Shown: positions 31,649-43,194 of the stretch, piece after piece
Position numbering within the stretch: the stretch's first letter is position 1
Layout of the letters: each line of letters starts with the position of its first letter
From: Anaeramoeba flamelloides
Lineage: Eukaryota > Metamonada > Anaeramoebidae
Direction of reading: 5' to 3'
DNA length: 64,000 nucleotides
Assembly: GCA_027625915.1 (NCBI GenBank)
Contig: JANTQA010000023.1
Span: 18,352,001-18,416,000, forward strand
Translations under genes and position numbers: made by a program
The notes under the pieces: generated by a model
Told to the model about the DNA's origin: nothing
What the model saw: the letters and a program-made list of their open reading frames with translations, nothing else
The model's database searches: none

Positions 31649-34600
31649 CTACTTTTTTAAAAATGACTTTTTCAAAATACAGATATTTAGACAAAAAAAT
31701 TCTTCAAAAAAAAAAAAAAAAAAAAGAGAGAAAACGATTATAATTAATCCGTCTCTATAAAGTGATTCTAACAAATCATTAGAAAATATAAAAAAACTTT
31801 TAGAAATTAAAAAATAAAAAACAAAAAAAATAAAAAAAACAAAAAGCAAAGAATGAAAAGGTTCTTTATTAAAACTGTGTGAATATTCTGAAATTATTCG
31901 TAATGGTTTCAATAAACTTTGAATTATTTTAATATTGCCACCATGTTCTACTGTTTTGGTTGATTCGACTCTGACTTTAACTTTGTCAAAAACTTTTATT
32001 GTTAATTTATTGGAGATCAACATTTGCTTTTTTTCGTTAAAGTGGAAATTATAGTTGGGAACTTTACTTTTGCCGTCTTTGCCTGAAACATAAATGATCC
32101 CCTCGACACCATAATGAGGGACCAACACGATAAAGGCATTTTTTTTCACATTTATTACATACCCATCTTCATCCATTAACTTTTCTTTAAAGAAAATCAA
32201 GGAATGTAAACTAATTGAATCCCTTGAAGCGGATTGCGCCATTCTGTGGCAATGGTTGATCACCTTTGCAATTTTTTCGACTTCATATTTGTTTGATAGC
32301 CTTTTGGAAATACTGCTGATTCCGATTGAAGCGGCAAGCATTCTATGTACGACAACATCGGCGTATCTTCTGATTGGACTAGTGAAATGTGTGTAGATGG
32401 GTGATGCCAAACCGTAATGCCAATAATCGCTGTATTCCACGGTGCCGGAAGAAAAATAAACCGCCTGGGTCATGCATCTGGTTGTTAGTATCCTGACTAG
32501 GGTGTTGAAATAGGGGTTGCTCTTAAGGTGGCATTTGTCGAGGGAGTCTGCCAATGCCTTTGATGATTCAATATTTAATGAGCAATTAACATTGGCGAGG
32601 CATGCCAGCAGATTGTCAAATGCGCCATCTCGAGGCGAGGGATGTCTTCTCAGCATTGCAGAGCTGGGGAAGGTTGCTTGGATTTTTTTTGCAACAGAAA
32701 TGTTTGCCAGCAACATGAATTCCTCCACTAGATGGTTTACCTCTTTAATCTTGTATATTTCCACATCGAGCGGCTCCTGTGTTACAGAATCGAGGCTGAA
32801 ATGGACCTCTGGTGATGCCAATTGCAGGGCGCCATCTTGAACTCTTTTCGCTCTCAGGTTTTTTGCAAGCATGTTTAAATTTCGGATATCTTTCGAAATC
32901 TGATCGTTCATTTTTAAATTATCCTTTCGGAATTGTGCTTGGCCATATGACAATGCAGCCTTCGATTTAATGACTGTTCGACCATACAAAGTATTCACAA
33001 TCTCAGACTGTGGTGTCAATTCCCAAATACAAGAAAATGCCAGCCTTTCCACTTTTTCGTGTAATGAGCACAAATTTTCCCCCAGCAATGGCGGCAACAT
33101 ATCGATTCTTCGATCAACCAAGTACACTGTGGTGCATCTTTCAGATGCCTCGATGTCCACAGCCGTGCCTTCCTTCCCAAAATATGTAACATCAGCTATA
33201 TGCACACTAACCTCATAATTACCGTTTTGTAAAGGAATCACATGTAGGGCATCGTCAATATCTTTACACCCGGGGGGATCGATACTAAAAATATTATATT
33301 CCCGTAGATCCTTTCTTTTTTTGATCTCTTCCGGTGGAATCTGCCATTTCTCTTGCTTTAAGGGCAAGCAATCAAGGACTTCTTTGCAAAATGGCGAATA
33401 TCTTACTTGGTTTTCAATTAAAATTAACTCACTTTCAATTTCCTTGTCTCCAATGTCCCCCAGTGTTTTGACATAGTGGCCATTGGGATAATACGAATTT
33501 TGATCCCAATGGTCAAAGACAACCACTATACGTTTTCCCAACTAACCGATCAACTTGCCTTGTTTTGATCCTAATCTTTGGTACTTTGCGATCCATTGGT
33601 ACAAATAATATATTTTCATTCCTTCCACCATTCTTTTTTGTGAATTCGTCAATTTCGATCGAGCCGCCATATGGCCTTAATTTCCTTTTTAAAATCCCAA
33701 CAACCTTCCCAGTTGGCCGAATCGAAAACCCCTGCTTCTTATTGTTTCCACCTTTAGCTTTTTGGCTTTTTTTAACCACAGTTTTATTATTTTTGTCATT
33801 TTGATCCATTTTGGAAATAATTTTGTTTAATTCGTCAATAGTCTCAATTTCTCCTCCTCCTTCTTCGATAATCTGATTTGATTGTGTGGTCTTTTTTTTT
33901 TTGGATAATAATTTGACAACAACATGATCACCATCAATGGTTCGATTTAATCGTTGTCTCCCCTTGATTAAAATGTCCTTAACTTGCCCCTCAACAGTTA
34001 CATGCGCTTCCAAAAAATTATTACGATTAAAATGAATTACGCCCTGTAAAAGCGTGTTATTAGATATCCCTTCTCGAAGTTTCATTTCAGAATAATGGCT
34101 TGGATAAATCGTGGTTTTTTTTGGTTTTGGTTTTGGTTTTGCTTTTTTTTTGATTTGGTTTGTATTATCTTTCATTTTAATTTCATTTGTTTTTTTGTTT
34201 TTTTGTTTTTGTTTATTATTTTCATCTTCATCTTCATCTTCAGAAGATTCGTCTTGTGGATGGTATAATAAACCAACGAATTCGGGTTGATTTTTTAGAG
34301 TTTTTGCATATTGAAATACTATAAAAAAATTATTTGATAAAAAAATTTTTTGAATTATATTTTTTGATAGTTATTTTAATTTTTTTTATATTAAAATGGT
34401 TTAAGGAATAGATTGAAAAGAATTAGTATTATTGTTAATATAAAGTGCTTTTTTATATTAAAAAAAAAATTAAAACAAATTAAGATGAAAAGTTTTTAAC
34501 ATTAAGGTTTTTATTAAAGGAAAGTTATTTTTATTCAAATTTTATATTTTATAAAAATTTCTTGAGTTTTTTATAAAAAATATCGTAAATTTTTTAAAAA

Positions 34601-37600
34601 CTTTGATTTCAAAGAATTATATTAAATTTTGTAAAAATTTAGGATTTTATTCTTTAATTGGAATGAAATCGATTCGATAAATATAGATTTACACCTTAAA
34701 ATTTTGAAAATAAAATAATTCTCATATTTTATTTTAAATTAAATTTTCATTATTACTTTTTCAAAATAACTGTTTAAAATTTTTAGTTTTTAATGTTATT
34801 TTTTATTGCTTTTAATTTTTTATTAGGGTATATTTTTTTTTTTATTTTATAGAAAGTTTATAATTTGTAAAAATTATTTATTGGTGTATTTTTATCAAGT
34901 TTATTTAATAAATAATATAAATATAATAGTTAATATTGCCCTTATCACTTTCTTTCCGATTTAAAGCTTCTTTCAATACATTTTATTGAAATTATTCTTT
35001 TGATTCCAAAATGATTTTTTTTATTTTGATATTATAAAAATTTTTCACCATTTTTTTTTTTTATTTTGTAATTAGTCAAAGAATAATTTTTTGTTAGATT
35101 AAAAAAAAAAAAAAGAAATTAAATTATTTGGTTACTATGTAATAACAATGATGATAGATACAACAGAGAAAAGTAAAAGTCTTTCTGATTGAATTTTTGT
35201 TACAAAATGTTGAAAAAGTCTTTCAGTACAAATTCTTGGAATAAAGTTTACTTTATGTTTCTTTTTATGAATTATTTTGAGTCTCGAAAATAATATTTTC
35301 AAAAGATTAATGAAAATGCATTAATTTTAGAAATATCAATTTTATATAATATTTGTGTAAATTAAAATTAGAAACTCTTTTTAATTTTTCATATGTACAG
35401 TTTGCCTAATCCTAGCAATGAATAATCAAAAATATATTATTTTGTATTTTACTGTATTATTATTGTTTTTTTCAGAGAAGGGTTAATTTAACTTTCAAAA
35501 TTATAAAAGATAATGCTGTTGGTATTTTGCTTCATAATTAACTTTTCTTTAAAAATATATATATTTTTATAATCAAGTGCTCTCTAACAATTATTTTGTT
35601 ACAGCTGTTTTAGAAAAGTGAGGAACTAAATTTTTTTCAAAAGTGTTGCTCAAACTATTTGACTCGCAGCTTTAAAGAAGTTTGGGTGAAACTTTCAATA
35701 CTTTTGATCCTCAGTTTTTTAAAACAGCTGTAATAAAATCAAAATCCATTTTTACATCAAAAAAAGATAATTTAAAAAAAAATAATAATACCTTTCTAGA
35801 AGTGTAATAGAGTGTCGTAGAGTGCTGTAGGGTGTCGTTAATTTATGTAAAGCTAACGGCGGTTTTTTTTAATTTTTGAAATGAAAAGAAAATTTCAATA
35901 AATTTTCGGTTTATTTCAAAAAATAAAAAAAAAACTAACGGCGATTTTCTTGAGGTTTTCTGTTTTATTTGTGAAGTGTTCTAGGTTTTTTTGAGGTTTT
36001 CCAAATAAATAGAAAACTCAAGAAAACCTTACGAAAATCTATTGATTTTCCAAATAAACAGAAAACTCAAGAAAAGCTAACAGCAAATTTTTTTAATTGC
36101 TATTTTTGTTTAGAAAATCTATTTCTTTTCTATTCATTATTGTAATAATTAATAAAATCAAATTTTTTGAGGAATTAATTTTTGAAAGAGAAAATGTACA
36201 TAAAAGTTCTGTTCGATTTTTTCGAATTTACAAAGAATGTGTGTTAATGTAAATATGTTAATAATCGATTCTAGATGCAATAGATAATTTTTTTTTTCTT
36301 GATAATAATTTGTACAAAATTTCATGCACCCAACAAAAAATTTTTTTTAGATTTAATTTTTTCATTTGACAATCAGAGCACAAAATTATTTAATAATAAA
36401 ACCTTATTTGTTTTTGATCTTGAAAAAACTTTTTAGATATTTTCTCTTTCTCTTGTGCTTTCAGAAAGGGTATATTATTAAATTTCAAATTTTATCAAAT
36501 TTCAAAATTGGTCAAATTGATTTTTTCATATTTTTGAAGATTTTCTTGATTATTTTCATCGGTATGAAAGTTTTTAATGGGTTTTAAGGATTGTGGGAGG
36601 AAAAATCAAAAAGATTATTTTGCGATTGGGAGAATTTTATTATCAAAATTGTAGAAAATCTAAAATTTTGAAATCATCAATACTAAATATTTTTAAAAAT
36701 TTGTTTAAAACGCAATTTTAACCACCAAAATTAAGTGGAAAAATTTTCCCCCTTAAAACAAGTTGCAAAAGTCTAATCGTCTTTTGTTTATTTTTTTTCA
36801 AAATTCAGAAAAAAAATTCTCAAAAATACCATCCAAGCCGCCCAAACCGACTCTAACATATTTTAACCCGCCCGAAAAGGGGGGGGGGGTTAAATACCCA
36901 CGGCCTATATATTTCAATGGAATTGATTATTTTGAAAAAATTGAGAATTTGACCAATTTTGAAATTTGGCCAAATTTGAAAAATAATAATTTTCCCTTAA
37001 GGGTCTAGGCATTTACCGTGAATGTACTCCAAACTCAGGAGGTGGCCTGAGACCTAAAAAGGGTATTGTGGAATAGCCCCTCTTTTGGTTGACAAAATTC
37101 AAATAACAAAAAAAAAATTCTATTGTAACATCTTTGACAAAAAATTCAACGAAGAAAAAGGGTTCTCAATTTCAAAAAATCAAAAAAAAAAAAAAAATTC
37201 ATCTTTTCTCATTTTCTAACGAGGTTAAATTTCTTTAATTTAAAACAAATTGCTTTTTTGAAGTTCGCAATCAATTTAATTCGATTTAATCTGGTTTGTG
37301 GTTATTTGGTAACCCTCTAAATTTGACTAAGTAAGGATTTTGTAATATTCTTAAGTTAAAATAAACTCATTTGAAAAAGGAAAAAAAAGAAAAAAAAAAT
37401 CCACCGAGATCTCAAAAAGTGCCAAAGAGCGACACTTCAAAACTGACATAATTGTTTTCAAAATTGTAATTCACAATCATTCGAATTGGAAATTGAGTGT
37501 AACTCTTTAGGGCTTTTTTCTAAAAATGTCCTCATCTTTAGTTGTTGATTTTTGGAGATCGATCGTAAATCATAGGTTGGTTGATTTTTGATTGGTTTTA

Positions 37601-39087
37601 GGTCCTCATAAAAATTACTATAAAGTTTTTTTTCCATTTCAGAAAAAAAAATTCACCGTAATGACTCGACCCTTAAGGAAGTAGGTACATTTTACCATTT
37701 TGAAAAATTTTAATTTTATGAGCATTACTGAAAAATAATTTTTGAGTGCCACAAGATATTGAAACGTTGAAATCAAAATACCATTCGCTGTTCTATTTGT
37801 GAAAATAACCCAAAGTAAATACAGAGTTGAATCTTTCATTTTTCGATTTTTGGAAAATTTTTTTTGATTAAATTTTTGGGTTTTATTAAATTATGGTTTT
37901 GGATCTAGAAATGTGTTTATAGTGAATGAGTGAAATTAATCAAAGAGTAAAACAAAAAAAAAGTCACACCAAGGTGTATATTTGAAACAAATCTTTTCTT
38001 TTTGAAGACCAAATAAGAAAGATGACCTTTTCGAGATAAATTTGTTGAAATCAAGAAAAAAAAAGAAAAAAAAAATCGACCAAATCCTATTTACAAGATT
38101 TGTTTTCTTTTTCTTCTTAATTTGGAGGAATCCAAAAAATTTATAACCTTGAATTTCTCATACCCTTTACTATTTATTATTATTTTACAAAAACATTTTT
38201 TTACAAATTTGCTTTCAAAATTATTTTATCAAAGATTTTTTTTATCAAACAAAGCCAAAACTAAAGAATACTATTTCAAAAATTAAAGTAAAGGGATTGA
38301 ATTCTCGGAATCAAAAAACAGTTACAAAAGATTCAACCCAAAGAAAAAGAGAAAAAATTTCAATCAGATTCGGAATTATTTTGAGTTTTTCAATGTAATG
38401 AAAAATAAATAATTATCAAATCAAACGAATTTCGTCCAATAAATATTGGTTCCTGAAGAGGAATTTAAAAAACATCCATATTTTCTTGAACAAAAACTAG
38501 AATTAGATGAATTAAATCGGGAATAGGATTTGAAAATTCATTTTGGGAAATTCTTTAGAAATAAAAAGTAATTTGTTTCTCAAAAATTTTGCAAACAAAA
38601 GTATTTCCATGAAGAATTAAAAATAAAACCAAATAAAGAATAAGTAAATGTTTCAAATGTTACAGATAGATCCAGAAATAAATGATTTTTATTTATTTTT
38701 TCTTGATCATTGTTTTCATTTTTTTGATTTTCCATTTTTTAATTGGTTTGGAAATATATTATACTAGGATATATTCCTCTCTTGTATTTATTAAAATGTC
38801 AATTTATTTGGTTAAAGAAATGATTTGAAGGGTTCAGTTTCACATAAATGGTGGCACTCAAAATTTGAAAAATGCACTTGTCCTCTTAATAAATATATTT
38901 TATAAGAAAACTGTTTGGTTCAAATTTTGATATTTATTATAGGAATTTTACAGTTTAGTTATTAAACTAAAATATTACAAATCAAAAATAAATAAACCTT
39001 ACTTAAAAGTAAATTTAAAAAAATAAAAAAAATTGATTCCAAATTGGTTTTGCTAAGACAAATATCTTTTATAAATTGAAATAAACC

Positions 39088-39164
<77 letters not shown>

Positions 39165-41415
39165 AATAAAGGATTTTTATTTTTTTCTTTTTCATTTTAT
39201 ATTTCATAAATTCCATTTTTGTGAATAGAATAGATTGGCAGATTCTTGGAAATCTATTTGTAAAATTATTTTAAACCCTTAATAAAAATTTAGATGGACT
39301 GTTGTGCCAAAAAAAATCGAGGAATTGTCTTAATGATAAACTTTATGAAAACCTCAGAAATCACAAAAACCAGAAAAACCAGATAATGAAAAATTTCGAC
39401 AATTTGGATCTAAGATATTTTAACTATTATTTAAAAAGAAAATTTCGAATCGTTTAATAATTTGAAATTTATGTCCATTTTTTTGAAGATTATCTCATTA
39501 GTATTGATTTTAAAATCTAATTTTTAAAAAATTGATTTTTTTGTAAAGATTTTAGATTTTTTAAAAATTGATTTTAAATCATTCAAAGTTTATCAAAAGC
39601 ACTCATAAAAGAATCATGAATATTTATAAAGTGGTTTTTTTTGAAGGTTGTTATTTTTATGAGATATGAATTACCCAAAAAATGATTTTTTTTCTTTATT
39701 TTTGTGCTCTGTGGTTTCTGTAATTTCTGTAATTTCTTTTATTCAATCATTTCTTACAATTATCGAGTTATTTGAAAAAAGTGTGACAAAAAAAGTTTTC
39801 AAAAGCCTCGTTAAAACAGTTTAAAAACTTCAATAGAGCTATTTTCATGAATTTCTGAAAATAATTTTTATTTCACACTTTTTTAAAACGACTCAAAACA
39901 AGTTCCTTTCATTTTTTGATATGCTTCATTTTTTAAAGGATATCATTTTAATTTTTGATGGAAACAAAAAGCACTTTTTATCTCATAATCAGACTCTTCG
40001 ATTTAAGTTGTTAAACCTTGTTATCATTTTGTTTCAAACTTTGGGTTTTTCAATTTTTGAAAATACTGGAATTTACTTCTTGTCCACAATATTTTATTAA
40101 GGTTTACAATCCCTGAAATTTGAAAAAAGATTATCTTGTGTTGGTGGTAGTGACTTGTTAATTTGGTTCTTAGCTGATCGATCTTGGATTTGATATGGGT
40201 TTTATAAGTGGTTCAAAAAGGCAATTTTTGACAATTTATTTTTTTTTTTTCTGAAATCAGAAATGAAGAGTATAAGATTAATTTGTTGATACTTAAGTAT
40301 TAATAAAATGCGATTTTTGGTATGTTGGTTGAAATTATTCTTTTCCTTTTACAGAATTAGGAATAAATAAAAAAACTTTTTTTTACAAGCATCAAATAAT
40401 ACAAAGCGTAAATAAAAATTTCAACATACAAAACAAAAAACTCAATTACTAATTAAATATCTTCCAATTAATTAATCTTAGACTCATCAATTCGGATTTC
40501 GGAAAAAAAAAAAAAAAATGACAAAAATAGCCTTTTTGGACCACTTTTAAAACCCATATCAAATCCAAGATCGTTCAGACTAAGAACCAAATTAACAAGT
40601 CACTACACCCTACGTAAGATAATCTTCTTTCAAATTTCAGGGATTGTAAACCTTAAATCCTGTATTCAAAATATGTAAAAAAATTGTTGATACGTAATAA
40701 AAAGAAGATCAAAAAAATAATTGGACTTTCTGTAGAAACAGTTCAGCAAACACAAGTAAAAGAATGATCTTTGTGCCTTTGATCCAAAAGATCTGAAAAG
40801 ATAAAAAGAAAAAAAAATAGTTTGAAGAAAAAAGATAAAAAACAGAGATCAAAACAAGAGAAAGTAAAGTAGCAAACTTACTTGTTTGAACATTTAAATT
40901 ATTTTTTTTTGAACGAGCGATTAATTCTTTATCATTTGTGATTAGTATGACTTTCATCTTATTTTTGAGGCTGTTGTGGTACCATTGGGTTGCTACCATT
41001 ATCGCACGATCGTTTCTATCGTTTACTGACTCTCCTTTTAAACGTTCAACATAGGTGTCCGATGGTGCTCATTCGAAAAGACATAAAAATGCCTTTCCTG
41101 TGCTGAACACAGCTTTCGAATTCTTTTGTATGTTTTCATTGAATTTCCTCTCACTCCGTCTAAGACTGTACTTAAAATGATTACGTTTGTACGCTTGGAT
41201 TGCTCAAGCGCATCGATCTGATGCAAAACAATATTTGTGTCAAGCACCAAATAGTGTGCTGCTTTTGCTGTTAAGGGTGTATACTCTGGTCTGTATACAT
41301 TCGTTTCTTCTAAAAGCTCAGTTCCAGCACCAATATCGTTTCAAAGATAGTGTTCTCGTACAATTCGAAGAACATCTCCTTTTTTTGTTCGCTTAATAAA
41401 TGATTTTGTTTTCAT
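31649..41415 (-). CDS. DIS3: DIS3/Rrp44 exosome nuclease, two exons, three lesions
   Basis: Exon 1 is 40882-41415 and exon 2 is 31649-34318, with phase-1 splice sites that rejoin without loss (NVQT|I|FQYAKTLKNQ). Order: N-terminal REHYL motif, PIN domain (LDTNIVLHQIDALE, NDRNDRAI, ILITND), CSD1 and CSD2, RNB with catalytic SIDPPGCKDIDDALH and SPIRRYADVVVHR, then S1. It matches human DIS3 throughout. Rrp44 is the 3'-5' exonuclease and endonuclease of the RNA exosome. Oddities: codon 25 is TGA (41341-41343) where homologues have Arg; one base is missing near 41052-41058; one extra A sits in the A4 run at about 33532-33535. The PIN catalytic Glu is Gly (VLDGVRG), and the CR3 cysteines are absent. 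The last 75 or so residues are T-run translation, probably intron or UTR. The RNB part is otherwise intact, so assembly error and early decay of the PIN half both remain possible. Confidence 0.93.
34323..35598. other. intron DNA, nothing recognised
   Basis: Very AT-rich, the acceptor-proximal part of the DIS3 intron. No repeat ends or frames are supported. Confidence 0.5.
35599..35733. mobile_element. 135 bp hairpin MITE inside the DIS3 intron
   Basis: The left end is TTACAGCTGTTTTAGAAAAG followed by TGAGG; the right end is the inverse complement (CCTCAGTTTTTTAAAACAGC then TGTAA). Compact, with TACAG termini like families A, C and F. A single copy was seen. Confidence 0.65.
35793..36085. repeat. 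modular palindromic array, family E copy 4
   Basis: Begins with three TAGAGTG(T/C)CGTAGAGTGCTG-like units, then ACGGCGGTTTTTTTT, the AAAATTT-GGTTTATTTC module, and TTTTCTTGAGGTTTTCTGTT followed by its inverse AACAGAAAACTCAAGAAAAG. Same mosaic as the other E copies. Confidence 0.6.
36480..37010. repeat. dispersed repeat, family G copy 2 (inverted)
   Basis: Reverse complement of 29500-29960, with shared text such as AAAAATCAAAAAGATTATTT and TTAAGTGGAAAAATTTTCCC. It contains a run of 11 G at 36879-36889. The plus-strand frame at 36763-37008 is an accident of the repeat. Confidence 0.55.
37011..37672. other. intron DNA with a GC-richer hairpin patch
   Basis: At about 37036-37056 the string CTCAGGAGGTGGCCTGAG can form a tight 6 bp stem with a 6 nt loop within an unusually GC-rich 60 nt. 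Otherwise AT-rich with nothing recognised. Confidence 0.35.
37673..38889. mobile_element. TTAA-bounded element, family J copy 2, in the DIS3 intron
   Basis: 1217 bp from TTAAGGAAGTAGGTACATTT to AAAATGCACTTGTCCTCTTA(A), with TTAA on both sides and inverse-matched ends. It is collinear with copies 1 and 3. No transposase-like protein was seen in any frame. Confidence 0.75.
39088..39164. repeat. AAT trinucleotide microsatellite
   Basis: About 25 AAT units with one ACT interruption, inside the DIS3 intron. Confidence 0.95.
39165..40080. other. intron DNA, nothing recognised
   Basis: AT-rich. A few short inverted strings (for example TGTGACAAAAAAAG near 39781) but no defined element. Confidence 0.4.
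40096..40665. repeat. palindrome, family L, near the DIS3 intron donor
   Basis: The left arm at about 40096-40225 (AAGGTTTACAATCCCTGAAA, later TTAATTTGGTTCTTAG and TTGGATTTGATATGGGTTTT) is repeated in inverse complement at about 40530-40665. The spacer is roughly 300 bp. Arms are about 130 bp with high identity. Probably a MITE or foldback element; no second copy was seen. It ends about 215 nt inside the intron from the donor. Confidence 0.65.
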
Positions 41416-42095
41416 TTGGCAAAAACAAGAAAAAATGAATTTCTTTTTCACTTAAGGGTAGATTAACTCTTATTTATTTTTTTCCCAAAGGTAATAGAGT
41501 AAGTATTTACACAAGGGTATAATTAAACCCGTTTTGCAACTTTATTAATCAACTTTAGAGAGATGATTTATCATTTTTAAAAGAGTTTTTTTTATCAATT
41601 ATATTTTCAGGAAAATAATCATACTTTTTTTGTTTTAGATTTTTGGATCATATTAGAAAAAGAAAAAATAGGTAAATAATTGTTATTTTGAAGAAATCTC
41701 ACTTTAACAAATTTCTTAGGGTTTGTATAAACAAATAACGTTGGGACTTTATTTTTATTTTTACAATACAATAAAAATAAATCTAATACTGAATCTTTGT
41801 AGATCTACAAAAAATTGATCTTTAATTTTATCTCCAAAAGATTTTTTCAATATCTTGAAATTTAATAGATTTATTAATATTTTTTTAAAAATATTAAGAG
41901 TAAAAAAAATGAATTATAATAAAGAAAGTAAATTATTGGGTAATATTCTTTATTTTTTTTTATTATAATTGTTAATTAGTTTTATTTGTATAATTAGTTT
42001 GGAATAATTTAAAAAAATCTGAAAAATAATACAAAAAATTTTGTACAAATTGCATTCCTAATTTAAAATTTACAGAAAATATCAAGGTGTTTAAC
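41416..42095. other. upstream flank of DIS3, nothing recognised
   Basis: AT-rich region upstream of the DIS3 ATG. No promoter element can be named with confidence. Confidence 0.4.
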
Positions 42096-42099
42096 TTCG

Positions 42100-42235
42100 G
42101 TCTACGGCTTGGTGGTAGATATACTATTGGGGAGTGAATCCGATGTTTCATTGGAAAAAGGAGGGGGGGGGTATTTTGAAACACAGATTATAGTTGTTGT
42201 GCGTGCATAATTTTTTTTCACATTACAAAAAAAAT
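42100..42235. mobile_element. family A MITE fragment
   Basis: Holds GATATACTATTGGGGAGTGA and TTTTGAAACACAGATTATAG then TTGTTGTGCGTGCATAAT, matching the right part of the A copies. A run of nine G (42163-42171) replaces part of the element. Confidence 0.5.
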
Positions 42236-42695
42236 AATTGTATTTTGAAAAAAAAAAGAAATTAAATTGTTTGATTATGACTCATTTTGATTTTTATATA
42301 ATGAATTATTATTTGGGGTTATTTTTTTTTTTAGTTTTTTTGATATATTTTACTTTCTGTTTTACACAAGATTCCCAATTGTCAAAATCCCATGAAAGTT
42401 ATTTTCTTATTTGTTGTAATTCCTCCAGAATTGTTTGGTTTTTGAAATTTTCAAAATTTTTTTACCAAAATTTGTAAAAAATATTGAAAATTGAAATCTT
42501 ATACTTATAACCCTGGTCTTTTTATTCTTTTAACTCTGATTGAAAAGAGATTTTTTCAACTTAATACTTTTGGTGAGTTTGGGGGACTAAACTTTCTTCT
42601 TAATTATTATTTGCTCTTTATTAATTGAATAATACTATTAATATTAAAATTTAAAAATCAAAATTTCCTTTGGGCTTTCCAAAAAAAAAGAATTA
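42236..42695. other. intergenic, no gene recognised
   Basis: The plus frame at 42238-42477 is hydrophobic T-run translation and not supported. Confidence 0.4.
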
Positions 42696-43192
42696 GAGCA
42701 GTGAAAAAAATACCGGACATGAAAAAAATCCCGGGCAAGATTTTTAATTGTGAATATTAGTAAAATTATTGTGTAATTTCATTTATTTACAATCAAATTC
42801 CTTTTTTTAAGAATCGGAATTTTTCAATTATAACTCCCCCACTTATTAGAATGATGATTAATGAAATCACACTTGTTCAAAACACCATTCAATCAATCAA
42901 AAAACAAGAAGAAAAATTATCGTTTTCCAAACTCTAGTTAACCTCGATAAAACTCGATTGTTTTTCAAAAAAAGTTGATCAACATTAGGCTATCAAACAA
43001 TTACTCGATTATTCTAAAGACACCTTACTTTGATGGACTTTAGGTAGGTTTATTACTAATCTCATAAAAAAATTGGTTATTTATAATAAGGATTTCATTG
43101 AAATTAGACAAAAATTTTCCTAATACTCACAATTAAAAATATTGTCGGGGATTTTTTTCATGTCCTGTATTTTTTTCCCTACTATAAAAATC
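42696..43192. mobile_element. MITE, family D copy 2
   Basis: Near-identical to 4534-5031 over its full length, with ends AGTGAAAAAAATACCGGACA and the inverse of a GGGAAAAAAATACAGGACAT string. Differences are scattered substitutions and one deletion of about 12 bp near 43090. Confidence 0.8.
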
Positions 43193-43194
43193 AT

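Larger units (their letters stand above)
34319..40881 (-). other. 6563 nt intron of DIS3
   Basis: The donor is ACAA|GTAAGT (first intron base 40881) and the acceptor TTTTTTTATAG| (last intron base 34319). The phase is preserved and the peptide across the junction aligns with human DIS3 residue by residue. Other introns in the window are mostly about 90-215 nt. The intron holds copies of families E, G and J, a 135 bp hairpin, an AAT microsatellite and a palindrome near its donor. No gene is recognised inside on either strand. Confidence 0.85.

Noticed and set aside
31649-31900. Hydrophobic tail continuing the DIS3 frame
   Set aside because: Phe/Ile-rich translation of T runs; homologues end soon after the S1 domain, so it is probably an intron or UTR and not a membrane anchor.
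36763-37008. Plus-strand frame of 81 residues in the DIS3 intron
   Set aside because: Lies within dispersed repeat G; the matching copy at 29.5-30.0 kb has no equivalent frame.
37036-37056. CTCAGG/CCTGAG hairpin as a regulatory RNA
   Set aside because: Short stem, single occurrence, no other support; noted only within the intron entry.
41341-41343. Reassigned TGA as a sense codon
   Set aside because: Only one such TGA is seen, it replaces Arg, and other genes here appear to end at TGA or TAA normally; a mutation or base error is simpler.
31649-41415. Assignment to DIS3L or DIS3L2 instead of DIS3
   Set aside because: The LDTNIVLHQIDALE and NDRNDRAI motifs and the RNB spacing follow DIS3; DIS3L2 lacks PIN and DIS3L has a different PIN sequence.
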